Assembly (NCBI GenBank): GCA_012800475.1
Contig: JAAZJF010000339.1
Location: 1-10,298, forward strand
Length of the DNA: 10,298 bases
Source: Gammaproteobacteria bacterium
GTDB lineage: Bacteria > Pseudomonadota > Gammaproteobacteria > Pseudomonadales > Pseudomonadaceae
Direction: 5' to 3'
The notes under the pieces were generated by a model, which did not search any database, had not been told where the DNA came from, and was given only the letters and a program-made list of their open reading frames with translations. Made by a program: the position numbers and the translations under genes. Each line of letters opens with the position of its first letter. The stretch's first letter is position 1. Shown here one piece after another: positions 1-7,663 of the stretch.

Positions 1-1504
1 GGTCAATGGGTAAACGCGCCAGCTGCTTACCTAAGTCGGTCAGCTTGCTATCACGATCCACCGCGCTCAGTTCTTGCAGCACATTAAAGCCATCACTGAT
101 CGCTTTGCCTTCGGGCGGCTCAATAAATGGAAAGTCTTCAATGGCACCCAAGCGTAAATGCAGCATCTGTAAAATAACTGCCGCCAAATTGGTGCGCAAA
201 ATCTCCGGATCAGTAAACTCCGGCCGGCCTAGAAAATCGGCTTCGCTGTACAGACGAATACAAATACCTGCTTCCACTCGACCACATCGCCCTTGGCGCT
301 GATTGGCGCTGGCACGGGAAATGGCTTCAATGGGTAGACGCTGGATTTTCGCGCGATAACTGTAGCGACTGATGCGTGCCGTACCGCTATCAATCACATA
401 ACGAATACCCGGTACAGTCAAAGACGTTTCTGCAACGTTGGTGGCCAAAATTACTTTACGCGCGGGACTGCTTTGGAAAATCTTTTGCTGCTCGCTGGGC
501 GATAAACGCGCATACAGCGGTAAGATCTCGGTGTGTTTGAGCTGGGCTTTACGCAAGATTTCCGCGCATTCACGAATCTCGCGCTCACCGGGTAAAAACA
601 CCAAGACATCACCGGGCAAGCGTTTTTCACGGCGCTCATGCTCAGCGATTTCTAGCAAACCATTCAAGATGCCCTGATCAACGCTGAGGTCTTCTTCAAC
701 CGTATTGCCGTCTTCATCTTGGCTCGCCACTAATGGGCGATACCAAGTGTCGACCGGATAGGTACGGCCAGACACTTCAATAATCGGTGCATCATCAAAG
801 TGCTTAGAGAAGCGTTCAAGGTCAATAGTCGCTGAGGTGATAATGACTTTTAGATCAGGGCGGCGCGGTAAAATCTGTTTGATATAGCCCAAGAGAAAAT
901 CAATATTAAGACTGCGCTCATGGGCCTCATCAATAATGATCGTATCGTAACGCTGCAAAAACCGATCACGTCCCGTTTCCGCCAGCAAAATACCATCCGT
1001 CATCAACTTAACCAGCGTGCGCTCATGGCTCTGATCCTCATAGCGCACCTGATAACCCACCAGCTCACCCAGCGGAGTGGCGATTTCTTCAGCAATACGT
1101 GCAGCCACACTGCGCGCAGCCAAACGCCGCGGCTGCGTATGGCCAATCAAACCATGCGTACCGCGTCCCAGCTCCAAACACAGTTTAGGTAGCTGCGTGG
1201 TTTTACCTGAGCCCGTCTCCCCCGCAATAATCAGCACCTGATGCTTGGCTAACGCTTGTTTAATGTCTTCGCGGCGCTCAGCAATGGGTAAGCTGTCATC
1301 GTAATGAATCTGTGGAATGCTTAAACGACGGTTCTCCACCTGCTGGCAGGACCTATCCAAGTCCTGCTGCCACTGGGCTAACTTCTGCTTATGTTCAGGT
1401 TGTTTAAGCAGAGTTTGCAAGCGACGACGCAAGCGGTATTGATCTTGACTCAAGGCGTGTTGAATCTGTGCAAACAAGGTGTGCTGGTTAGCTGGTGTAC
1501 TCAT
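1..1504 (-). CDS. hrpA: ATP-dependent RNA helicase HrpA (DEAH box), N-terminal part, runs off left edge
   Basis: The minus strand is open from an ATG at 1504-1502 to the window edge, giving about 501 codons. E. coli HrpA has about 1300 residues, so roughly the first 40% is present and the C-terminus is outside the window. The helicase motifs appear in order: Walker A GETGSGKT (95-102), motif Ia TQPRR (123-127), DEAH (192-195), SAT (224-226) and motif VI QRQGRCGR (402-409). Together they mark an SF2 DEAH/RHA helicase. HrpA is a cytoplasmic NTP-dependent 3'-5' RNA helicase; in E. coli it has been linked to mRNA processing and to rescue of stalled or collided ribosomes. I see no frameshift or missing motif residue. 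It is transcribed divergently from yaaA across a 183-bp gap. HrpB also belongs to the DEAH family, but the N-terminal extension (residues 1-75) before the helicase core fits HrpA better. Confidence 0.95.
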   Translation of the reverse strand, partial: MSTPANQHTLFAQIQHALSQDQYRLRRRLQTLLKQPEHKQKLAQWQQDLDRSCQQVENRRLSIPQIHYDDSLPIAERREDIKQALAKHQVLIIAGETGSGKTTQLPKLCLELGRGTHGLIGHTQPRRLAARSVAARIAEEIATPLGELVGYQVRYEDQSHERTLVKLMTDGILLAETGRDRFLQRYDTIIIDEAHERSLNIDFLLGYIKQILPRRPDLKVIITSATIDLERFSKHFDDAPIIEVSGRTYPVDTWYRPLVASQDEDGNTVEEDLSVDQGILNGLLEIAEHERREKRLPGDVLVFLPGEREIRECAEILRKAQLKHTEILPLYARLSPSEQQKIFQSSPARKVILATNVAETSLTVPGIRYVIDSGTARISRYSYRAKIQRLPIEAISRASANQRQGRCGRVEAGICIRLYSEADFLGRPEFTDPEILRTNLAAVILQMLHLRLGAIEDFPFIEPPEGKAISDGFNVLQELSAVDRDSKLTDLGKQLARLPID

Positions 1505-1639
1505 GAACGGCTAATACATATCTAAATCGGGGCTGAGCATTGTCGCAGATATAGGTTGTTTTTGCTGGCAAATTGCTCTGTTCGCTGCGGCCATCCTGGT
1601 CGAGAGCTTGTATACTCAAATCCATATTGTTTGCCACCG

Positions 1640-1659
1640 CCTAAGCATGCCATGCTAGG
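1640..1659 (+). other. Bulged hairpin in the presumed yaaA leader
   Basis: CCTA (1640-1643) and GCAT (1645-1648) pair with ATGC (1652-1655) and TAGG (1656-1659). This makes an 8-bp stem with one bulged A at 1644 and a 3-nt loop. It lies between the candidate -10 and the yaaA ribosome binding site, 12 nt before the SD. No T tract follows, so it is not an intrinsic terminator. A role in mRNA stability, or a protein-binding operator on DNA, is possible but unproven. Confidence 0.35.
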
Positions 1660-1671
1660 GGGTGCTGTATT

Positions 1672-1678
1672 AAAAGGA
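1672..1678 (+). promoter_or_regulatory. Shine-Dalgarno fixing the yaaA start
   Basis: AAAAGGA lies 9 nt before the ATG at 1688. The open frame extends upstream to 1556, but only the 1688 start has this SD. It also gives a protein that begins like the known YaaA N-terminus. Confidence 0.75.
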
Positions 1679-1687
1679 CTGCATTTT

Positions 1688-2467
1688 ATGTTGATGGTTA
1701 TATCGCCAGCCAAAACGCTGGATTACACCAGTGCGCTGGCCACTGAACACTACACACAACCACGTTTTGTTGAGCAATCCAGCCAATTGATTGACGTACT
1801 GCGCCAGCTCGCGCCCAATGAATTGGCGCAGTTAATGAAGCTGTCCGATAAGTTGGCAGGGCTTAATGTGGCCCGTTTTACTGAATGGACACCTGAGTTC
1901 ACTCAAGATAACGCCCGCCAAGCCATCTTAGCCTTTAAGGGTGATGTGTATACCGGTTTAGATGCCGCTACACTCAGTGAGGCTGATTTTACCTATGCAC
2001 AACAGCACTTGCGCATTCTGTCTGGCCTCTATGGTGTCTTACGCCCACTGGATTTAATGCAAGCCTACCGCCTGGAAATGGGTACCAAGCTCGATAACCC
2101 TAAAGGCAAAAACCTGTATGAATTTTGGGGTGAGCACATTACTGACTCACTCAATCAATGCTTAGCTGAACAAAGTAGCGAAGTACTGCTTAACCTAGCC
2201 TCCAACGAATACTTTAAAGCCGTACAACCTAAAAAGCTCAACGCCACCTTGGTGAATGTCGACTTTAAAGATTTAAAAAACGATCAATATAAAATCATCA
2301 GTTTTTATGCCAAAAAAGCCCGCGGCATGATGGCGCGCTATGTGATCCAACACCAAGTCAGCACCGTGAATGCGCTCAAAGACTTTAACGAACAAGGCTA
2401 TTACTACAGCCCTGAACACTCAAAGCCTGAGCATTTGGTTTTCTTGCGCGATCATCCTGAGGATTAA
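1688..2467 (+). CDS. yaaA: YaaA (DUF328/UPF0246), peroxide stress-resistance protein
   Basis: The product is 259 residues, against 258 for E. coli YaaA, and it is collinear with that protein as I recall it. Recognisable blocks are SPAKTLDY (6-13), SDKLAGLNVARF (53-64), AFKGDVYTGL (82-91), LSGLYGVLRPLDLMQ (111-125), NLASNEYFKAV (169-179) and FYAKKARGMMARY (206-218). In E. coli YaaA is cytoplasmic, is induced by OxyR, and lowers intracellular free iron during H2O2 stress. A structure shows a helix-hairpin-helix and DNA binding has been reported. The basic KKARG stretch (209-213) would fit nucleic-acid contact. The start at 1688 is chosen over the upstream in-frame ATG at 1556 because of the SD and the family length. 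The next gene begins 4 nt after the stop, which suggests one transcript. Confidence 0.95.
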   Translation: MLMVISPAKTLDYTSALATEHYTQPRFVEQSSQLIDVLRQLAPNELAQLMKLSDKLAGLNVARFTEWTPEFTQDNARQAILAFKGDVYTGLDAATLSEADFTYAQQHLRILSGLYGVLRPLDLMQAYRLEMGTKLDNPKGKNLYEFWGEHITDSLNQCLAEQSSEVLLNLASNEYFKAVQPKKLNATLVNVDFKDLKNDQYKIISFYAKKARGMMARYVIQHQVSTVNALKDFNEQGYYYSPEHSKPEHLVFLRDHPED

Positions 2468-2471
2468 CGTC

Positions 2472-2936
2472 ATGTTGCCCCCTGCACTTATCCCTTTAAC
2501 TTGGCTCGCGCTGCTGCTGCGCTACCCTAAGCGCACCTTGATGATTGGCGTACCGCTGCTGGCTATTTTAGCCAGCATTGCCGCTTGGTTGATTATCGAT
2601 GAGCGCAGCACTCAGCGGCAGCTGGACCAACTGGATATACATCTAAGTTATGCCCCCGAGCAGTGTCCACCTGATACGCCATTAAGTGTGCAGTTAAGTA
2701 ACAACACCAGCCACGCTTTGCAAGATTTACACTGGCGCATTGCCGCCTACCGCCCGGGTGAAAATATCAACTTAGTTGAAACCTTGTTCACTCAAGCACG
2801 CTACAGCGGCAGCAGTCCTTTAGTCGCAGGCGCACAATGGCAAAAATGCCTACCTTTACCCAGCTTACGTGCCGGTTATCGCGCCAGCACACTGGAGTTT
2901 TATGCCGAACGACGCCAAGGGCGTTTTGTCCGATAA
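2472..2936 (+). CDS. Unrecognised membrane-anchored protein with periplasmic domain (154 aa)
   Basis: I do not recognise this family. The start at 2472 is preceded by GAGGA (2459-2463, spacing 8), which overlaps the end of yaaA. The longer in-frame extension back to 2370 lies inside yaaA and is not needed. The N-terminus has a short hydrophobic stretch (about 5-16), a basic turn (R17, K20, R21) and a clear membrane helix (about 23-42). By the positive-inside rule, residues 45-154 should be periplasmic. That region alternates polar and hydrophobic residues like a small beta-sandwich. It holds the protein's only two cysteines, Cys65 and Cys126, which could form a disulfide. The 4-nt gap suggests cotranscription and perhaps translational coupling with yaaA, but nothing in the sequence shows a functional link. 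It could be a lipid- or envelope-stress-related accessory protein; no function is assigned. Confidence 0.8.
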   Translation: MLPPALIPLTWLALLLRYPKRTLMIGVPLLAILASIAAWLIIDERSTQRQLDQLDIHLSYAPEQCPPDTPLSVQLSNNTSHALQDLHWRIAAYRPGENINLVETLFTQARYSGSSPLVAGAQWQKCLPLPSLRAGYRASTLEFYAERRQGRFVR

Positions 2937-2943
2937 ATACACA

Positions 2944-2989
2944 ATGCTTGCATTCACCTATGGCAGATTGCCTTATGCTTGGTTACTAT
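2944..2989 (+). promoter_or_regulatory. Weak promoter candidate(s) upstream of cbrX-cbrA
   Basis: The 81-bp gap before the cbrX ATG holds two overlapping sigma70-like candidates. One is TTGCAT (2948-2953) with CCTTAT or TTATGC 17-19 bp downstream. The other is TGGCAG (2961-2966), 17 bp, then TACTAT (2984-2989). Both are poor matches to consensus. The heptamer ATGCTTG occurs at 2944-2950 and again at 2975-2981, 31 bp apart (about three helical turns), and could be a paired operator. No sigma54 -24/-12 element is visible. Confidence 0.3.
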
Positions 2990-3001
2990 CGGTGACACTT
3001 A

Positions 3002-3010
3002 GAGGGTGAG
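3002..3010 (+). promoter_or_regulatory. Shine-Dalgarno region choosing the cbrX start
   Basis: GAGGGTGAG (3002-3010) ends 7 nt before the ATG at 3018. The alternative in-frame GTG at 3006 sits inside this element and would have no SD of its own, so the ATG at 3018 is preferred. Confidence 0.6.
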
Positions 3011-3017
3011 TGGCAGC

Positions 3018-3194
3018 ATGTATATTTATCGCTTAGTTCTGATTTTAGTTGTCAGCATGTATCTGTTTTCGCCTGCCATTATGCAGTGGTGGACAGCAGC
3101 CGATAGTGTTTGGTATCGCCCATATTTGTTGTGGCTGATTTTAATTGCAGTCACCTTTGTCTTACAGAGCCAGAAAGAAACTGATGAGTTTTAG
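3018..3194 (+). CDS. cbrX: CbrX-like small membrane protein upstream of cbrA (58 aa)
   Basis: The ORF encodes 58 residues from ATG 3018, or 62 from GTG 3006. Two strongly hydrophobic segments (about 4-22 and 36-52) flank a short polar, Trp-rich loop, and the tail is charged (KETDEF). This predicts an inner-membrane helical hairpin. Its stop lies 11 bp inside cbrA, in another frame, so ribosomes finishing this ORF pass over the cbrA start. In Pseudomonas putida a small ORF called cbrX precedes cbrA and is reported to be translationally coupled to it. Position, size and overlap match, but I could not compare sequences, so the symbol rests on context. Many SSF-family transporters are paired with a small two-helix membrane protein (DUF4212 or DUF485 types). 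An analogous accessory role for the transporter-like CbrA is inference. Confidence 0.72.
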   Translation: MYIYRLVLILVVSMYLFSPAIMQWWTAADSVWYRPYLLWLILIAVTFVLQSQKETDEF

Positions 3195-6135
3195 CCTAAG
3201 TCAACTGATCTTAATCAGCACCACCTATTTACTGACCTTATTTGGTGTGGCTTGGGCCAGTGAAAAAGGCTGGGTGCCACGTGCCATTGTGCGCCATCCT
3301 CTGACCTATATTTTGTCTTTGGGGGTGTATGCCAGTGCCTGGGCCTTTTTTGGTTCAGTGGGCTTAGCTTATCAATACGGTTATGGCTTTTTAGCCATTT
3401 ATTTAGGTCTATCCGGTGCGTTTTTACTGGCACCCGTACTGTTGTCACCCATCTTGCAGTTGACCCGCACTCATCAGCTCTCCTCACTGGCTGACTTACT
3501 AGCGTTTCGATTTCGCAGCACTTGGGTCGGTGCCATTACTACCATTGGTATGTTAATGGGCGCACTGCCCTTATTGGCGCTGCAAATTCAGGCAGTGGCC
3601 GACACCATAGGTATTTTGACTGGGCAATCGATTCAAAACCGTGTGGCTTTAGCCTTTTGTATTTTAATTACCTTGTTCTCGATCTTATTTGGCGCACGGC
3701 ATATCGCCACACGAGAAAAGCACGAAGGCTTGGTCTTTGCTATTGCCTTTGAATCACTGGCCAAGCTCATCACCTTACTGGCCATTGGCGCTTATGCGCT
3801 GTTTGTGATTTTTGATGGTCCCAGCGATTTAGACATGTGGCTGAGCAACAACCGCGATATTTTGGATGACTTGCAACTGCCCTTGCAAGAAGGTCCGTGG
3901 CGCACCTTGCTCCTCTTGTTTTTCGCTTCGGCCATTGTCATGCCCCATATGTATCACATGACCTTTACCGAGAACCTCAACCCCCGCGCGATGGTCACCG
4001 CCAGTTGGGGCGTGCCTTTATTCTTATTGCTGATGAGCTTGCCGATTCTACCGATTTTGTGGGCCGGCTTAAAAGTGAACGCACCCACTTCACCTGAATA
4101 TTACACCTTAGGTTTAGGCATCGCGGTGAACAGCGAGCGCCTCACCCTATTGGCCTTTATGGGTGGTTTATCGGCCGCCAGCGGGGTGATTATTGTTTTA
4201 ACCCTGGCCATGTCGGGCATGGTGCTCAACCACCTTGTATTGCCTTTATATCAGCCGCCTGCAGAACGTAATATTTACCGCTGGCTCAAGTGGACGCGGC
4301 GCGCGCTGATTTTCGCTATTGTTTTGGCTGGTTACAGCTTTTATTTATTACTCAACACTCTGCAAGATTTATCTAACTTAGGTTTAGTGGCTTATGTGGC
4401 CACCATCCAGTTTTTGCCCGGTGTACTGGCCGTCTTGTATTGGCCTAAAGCCAACCGTTATGGGTTTATCAGTGGCGCGTTAGCCGGCATGCTGGCGTGG
4501 TCAATTGGCATGTTGCTGCCGATGTTCACTGATATACAAGAAATCTATCTGCCATGGTTTGATTACTTGTATGTTTTGGATGCGCGCAACTGGCACTTTT
4601 CTGCTATCGCAGCCCTTGGCACCAACTGTGTGTTTTTTGTTTTAGTGTCGCTCGCCACACGCACCAGTTTAGAAGAACAAAGCGCAGCACAAGCTTGCAT
4701 GATTAACAATGTGCGCCGCCCTGAGCGTCGTGAGGTGTATGCTGCCACTCCACAAGAGTTTGCCGCCGAACTGGCCAAGCCCTTGGGTGCGGTCACTGCA
4801 CAGCGCGAAGTTGAACAAGCACTCAAGGACTTACAATACCCCTTTGATGAACGCCGCACTTTTGCTTTACGGCGCTTACGTGATCGCATTGAAGCCAACT
4901 TATCCGGTCTGATGGGCCCCAGCGTAGCGCAAGACTTGGTCGATACCTTCTTGCCTTATAAGGTCGATAGCGAAACCTATGTCAGTGAAGACATTAACTT
5001 TATTGAAAACCGCATGGAAGATTACAAGTCACAGCTCACCGGTTTAGCGGCCGAGTTGGACACCTTACGCCGCTACCACCGCCAAACCTTGCAAGACTTG
5101 CCCATGGGCGTGTGCTCTTTAGCCAAGGATTATGAGATTTTAATGTGGAACCATGCCCTTGAGGATCTGACCGGAATTACCGCATCACGGGTGGTAGGCT
5201 CACGCCTTGATAGCATTGATTCGCCCTGGCGTGAATTGCTGAGTGACTTTGCTCAAGGCCATAACCCACACCTGTATAAGCACGCTTTACAAGGCCCCTA
5301 CGACTCACGTTGGCTGAACTTACATAAAGCCGCCATTGATGAGCCCTCAGCTCCCGGCAATGGTGGTTTGGTGGTCTTGATTGAAGATGCCACGCAAACC
5401 CGTTTACTTGAAGATAAGCTGGTGCATTCAGAGCGCTTAGCCTCCATTGGGCGGTTGGCCGCGGGCGTGGCGCATGAGATTGGTAACCCCATCACGGGTA
5501 TTGCCTGTTTGGCGCAAAACTTGCGCTATGAGCGCGACGAAGATGCAGAAATCACCGAAATCAGCAGCCAGATCGTTGAGCAAACTCAGCGCGTGACACG
5601 CATTGTGCAATCGTTAATGAGCTTCTCGCATTCAGGGCACAATCAACACGATTACCATGAAGCCGTGCGCTTTTTTGATATCGCCAATGAAGCCATTCAT
5701 TTGCTCAGCCTTAATAAGCTGGGCAAAGCCGTGCACTTTTTTAATTTATGCAATACTGAGCATTGGCTGCTGGCCGATCCACAGCGTCTAGCACAAGTGT
5801 TGATCAACCTTTTGTCCAATGCCCGCGATGCCAGTCCAGAAGGTGGGCATATTTATATCCGTACAACGGCCACCCATTCTCAGGTAGAGTTATTGATTGA
5901 GGATCAGGGCACCGGCATCAGCGCAGCGCATATTGAGCATTTGTTCGAACCTTTTTTCACCACCAAAGATCCAGGCCAAGGAACCGGCTTAGGGCTTGCT
6001 TTGGTGTACTCGATCATTGAAGAGCACCACGGCGAGATACATGTGGATAGCCCTGCTGATCTTGAGTTGCAACGGGGGACGCGTTTTCGGATTACCTTGC
6101 CACGTCATACCCCATCCTCCAATCCAGCGGTATAG
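3184..6135 (+). CDS. cbrA: CbrA, sodium/solute-symporter-type sensor histidine kinase
   Basis: The protein has 983 residues from ATG 3184, the length I recall for Pseudomonas CbrA; an in-frame ATG at 3145 lies inside cbrX. Residues 1-490 form an SSF (SLC5-like) domain of about 13 membrane helices, with stretches such as SLGVYASAWAFFGSVGLAYQ and MPHMYHMTFTENLNPRAMV. A STAC-like linker (about 505-595), a coiled coil (603-635) and a PAS domain (about 637-740) follow. HisKA has ERLASIGRLAAGVAHEIGNP with phospho-acceptor His764. The HATPase has an N box (LINLLSNARDA, Asn879), G1 (DQGTGI, 907-912), F box (FEPFFTT, from 921) and G2 (GTGLGLA, 933-939). All catalytic motifs look intact. CbrA is an inner-membrane kinase that phosphorylates CbrB to control carbon/nitrogen balance; its SSF part has been linked to histidine transport. 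Only a weak SD (AGAAAG, 3172-3177) precedes the start, which fits coupling to cbrX. Confidence 0.93.
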   Translation: MSFSLSQLILISTTYLLTLFGVAWASEKGWVPRAIVRHPLTYILSLGVYASAWAFFGSVGLAYQYGYGFLAIYLGLSGAFLLAPVLLSPILQLTRTHQLSSLADLLAFRFRSTWVGAITTIGMLMGALPLLALQIQAVADTIGILTGQSIQNRVALAFCILITLFSILFGARHIATREKHEGLVFAIAFESLAKLITLLAIGAYALFVIFDGPSDLDMWLSNNRDILDDLQLPLQEGPWRTLLLLFFASAIVMPHMYHMTFTENLNPRAMVTASWGVPLFLLLMSLPILPILWAGLKVNAPTSPEYYTLGLGIAVNSERLTLLAFMGGLSAASGVIIVLTLAMSGMVLNHLVLPLYQPPAERNIYRWLKWTRRALIFAIVLAGYSFYLLLNTLQDLSNLGLVAYVATIQFLPGVLAVLYWPKANRYGFISGALAGMLAWSIGMLLPMFTDIQEIYLPWFDYLYVLDARNWHFSAIAALGTNCVFFVLVSLATRTSLEEQSAAQACMINNVRRPERREVYAATPQEFAAELAKPLGAVTAQREVEQALKDLQYPFDERRTFALRRLRDRIEANLSGLMGPSVAQDLVDTFLPYKVDSETYVSEDINFIENRMEDYKSQLTGLAAELDTLRRYHRQTLQDLPMGVCSLAKDYEILMWNHALEDLTGITASRVVGSRLDSIDSPWRELLSDFAQGHNPHLYKHALQGPYDSRWLNLHKAAIDEPSAPGNGGLVVLIEDATQTRLLEDKLVHSERLASIGRLAAGVAHEIGNPITGIACLAQNLRYERDEDAEITEISSQIVEQTQRVTRIVQSLMSFSHSGHNQHDYHEAVRFFDIANEAIHLLSLNKLGKAVHFFNLCNTEHWLLADPQRLAQVLINLLSNARDASPEGGHIYIRTTATHSQVELLIEDQGTGISAAHIEHLFEPFFTTKDPGQGTGLGLALVYSIIEEHHGEIHVDSPADLELQRGTRFRITLPRHTPSSNPAV

Positions 6136-6136
6136 C

Positions 6137-6168
6137 GCCAGCCATGTGCCCATGGACCCTAAGCTGGC
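6137..6168 (+). other. Stacked inverted repeats in the cbrA-cbrB gap
   Basis: In the 63-nt gap, GCCAG (6137-6141) can pair with CTGGC (6164-6168). Inside it CCATG (6142-6146) pairs with CATGG (6151-6155) around a 4-nt loop, which leaves an 8-nt bulge (6156-6163) on one side. T-rich sequence (CTGTTTGTTTAG) follows a little later, but not directly at the stem base. It could act as a weak attenuator or processing site between the kinase and regulator messages. It is a pattern seen by eye, not a folded prediction. Confidence 0.3.
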
Positions 6169-6185
6169 CAAACTGCTGTTTGTTT

Positions 6186-6191
6186 AGAGAG
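6186..6191 (+). promoter_or_regulatory. Shine-Dalgarno choosing the cbrB start
   Basis: AGAGAG lies 7 nt before the ATG at 6199. The upstream in-frame GTG at 6193 is only 1 nt from the same element and is therefore a poor start. Confidence 0.55.
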
Positions 6192-6198
6192 CGTGTTA

Positions 6199-7650
6199 AT
6201 GCATCATATTTTAATTGTTGAAGATGAGCCGATTATTCGCTCAGCATTACGCCGTTTACTCGAGCGCAATGACTATCAAGTTAAAGAAGCCGGTTCAGTA
6301 CAAGAAGCGCAGGAACAACATGATATTACGTCCTTTGATTTAATTATCAGCGACCTGCGTTTACCCGGTGCTCCAGGCACTGAAATGATCAAGCTGGCTG
6401 ATCCAAGGCCCGTATTGATTATGACCAGTTATGCCAGTCTGCGCTCAGCCGTCGACTCAATGCGCTTGGGCGCCATTGATTACATCGCCAAACCTTTTGA
6501 TCATGATGAAATGCTGCAAACTGTGGCGCGTATTATCGCTGATCATCAGCAACACCGTGGCGAGCAACAGACTGCACCGCAATCTGCCACTGAAGCGGGC
6601 GACGCTGAAGCTGAGCAAATCAATATCGACAACTCAGATATTGGCATTATTGGCAGCAGTGCCGCCATGCAAGCGCTGTACAGTAAAATCCGTAAAGTTG
6701 CGCCCACCGATTCCAACGTCTTAATTCAAGGCGAATCGGGTACTGGTAAAGAATTAGTCGCACGCGCCCTGCACAATCTCTCACACCGCGCTAAAGCACC
6801 GATGATTAGCGTGAACTGCGCTGCTATTCCAGAAACTCTGATTGAGTCGGAGCTTTTTGGTCATGAAAAAGGCGCTTTTACCGGTGCAGTATCAGCACGC
6901 ACGGGCTTAGTCGAAGCGGCTCATGGCGGCACCCTGTTTTTAGATGAAATCGGTGAACTACCGCTTGAAGCACAAGCGCGTTTATTGCGCGTATTGCAAG
7001 AAGGTGAGATCCGCCGTGTTGGCTCAGTGCAATCACAAAAAGTGGATGTGCGTTTAGTTGCAGCCACCCACCGTGATTTAAAAGGCTTAGCCAAAACCGG
7101 CGGCTTTCGTGAAGATTTGTACTACCGCCTGCATGTGATCGCTTTACATTTACCAGCCCTGCGCGATCGGGAAAACGATGTCTTAGAAATTGCCGACATT
7201 TTGCTTGAGCGCCAGCGCACGCGTATGGGTAAAGAGCCAATGAGCTTTACCGACCACGCCAAGCAAGCACTGCAAAAATACACTTGGCCGGGCAACGTGC
7301 GCGAGTTGGAAAACTCATTGGAGCGCGCGGTGATTCTGTGTGAAGGCAGTCAAGTGACCACCGAGCTGATGGGTATTGATGTCGACTTAGCGGCGCAAAC
7401 AGTTGCACCCAGTAGCACAGCTGCCGCCACACCTGCGGCATCAATCAGCGAGCAGCCCGCAGATGTAGAACAGGAAGCCAGCGCCAGCGAGTTATCACTG
7501 GAAGATTACTTCCAGCACTTTGTGCTTGAGCACCAAGATCAGATGACCGAAACTGATTTAGCACGCAAGCTGGGCATCAGCCGTAAATGCTTGTGGGAAC
7601 GTCGGCAGCGTTTTGGTATTCCGCGCCGTAAAGGCCCCAGCACCTCATAA
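6199..7650 (+). CDS. cbrB: CbrB, NtrC-family sigma54-dependent response regulator
   Basis: The protein has 483 residues from ATG 6199. The receiver domain (1-120) has the acidic pair Glu8/Asp9, phospho-acceptor Asp52 (ISDLRLPGAPG), Thr76 and Lys98 (IAKPF). An AAA+ domain (about 148-390) follows, with Walker A GESGTGKE (178-185), the sigma54-contact loop GAFTGA (225-230), Walker B TLFLDE (245-250) and YTWPGNVRELENSLERAV. A low-complexity Ala/Ser/Glu linker (about 395-432) leads to a Fis-type helix-turn-helix (about 453-472, ARKLGISRKCLWERRQ). It is complete and looks functional. In Pseudomonas CbrB, phosphorylated by CbrA, activates sigma54 promoters, chiefly that of the sRNA CrcZ, and so controls Hfq/Crc catabolite repression and use of amino acids. 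Other NtrC-family regulators share this architecture. The CbrB assignment rests on the receiver sequence recalled from P. aeruginosa and on the adjacent CbrA. Confidence 0.92.
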   Translation: MHHILIVEDEPIIRSALRRLLERNDYQVKEAGSVQEAQEQHDITSFDLIISDLRLPGAPGTEMIKLADPRPVLIMTSYASLRSAVDSMRLGAIDYIAKPFDHDEMLQTVARIIADHQQHRGEQQTAPQSATEAGDAEAEQINIDNSDIGIIGSSAAMQALYSKIRKVAPTDSNVLIQGESGTGKELVARALHNLSHRAKAPMISVNCAAIPETLIESELFGHEKGAFTGAVSARTGLVEAAHGGTLFLDEIGELPLEAQARLLRVLQEGEIRRVGSVQSQKVDVRLVAATHRDLKGLAKTGGFREDLYYRLHVIALHLPALRDRENDVLEIADILLERQRTRMGKEPMSFTDHAKQALQKYTWPGNVRELENSLERAVILCEGSQVTTELMGIDVDLAAQTVAPSSTAAATPAASISEQPADVEQEASASELSLEDYFQHFVLEHQDQMTETDLARKLGISRKCLWERRQRFGIPRRKGPSTS

Positions 7651-7663
7651 TTACACTGGCCAC

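Larger units (their letters stand above)
1505..1687. promoter_or_regulatory. Divergent hrpA/yaaA intergenic region with probable promoters
   Basis: This 183-bp gap separates two divergently transcribed genes, so it should hold a promoter for each. On the plus strand TATACT at 1611-1616 is a good -10 candidate, but no convincing -35 lies 16-18 bp upstream. It would give a yaaA leader of about 65 nt. For hrpA on the minus strand only weak AT-rich -10 candidates occur (around 1515-1530). E. coli yaaA is induced by OxyR, but I could not make out an OxyR operator here. Confidence 0.45.

Noticed and set aside
6..302. Plus-strand open frame of 98 codons
   Set aside because: It lies wholly opposite hrpA, whose helicase motif VI is encoded here on the minus strand. 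It has no SD and its composition is not protein-like.
1556..1687. 44-residue N-terminal extension of YaaA
   Set aside because: It is absent from the family, lacks an SD, and spans the likely promoter and leader hairpin. The start at 1688 gives the expected length.
5996..6187. Plus-strand frame overlapping the cbrA end and filling the cbrA-cbrB gap
   Set aside because: Most of it is an out-of-frame reading of the kinase ATPase domain. The tail in the gap has no SD and no recognisable sequence.
6878..7240. Minus-strand frame of 120 codons
   Set aside because: It is antisense to the highly conserved AAA+ domain of cbrB, where strong codon constraint often leaves open frames. No start signal supports it.
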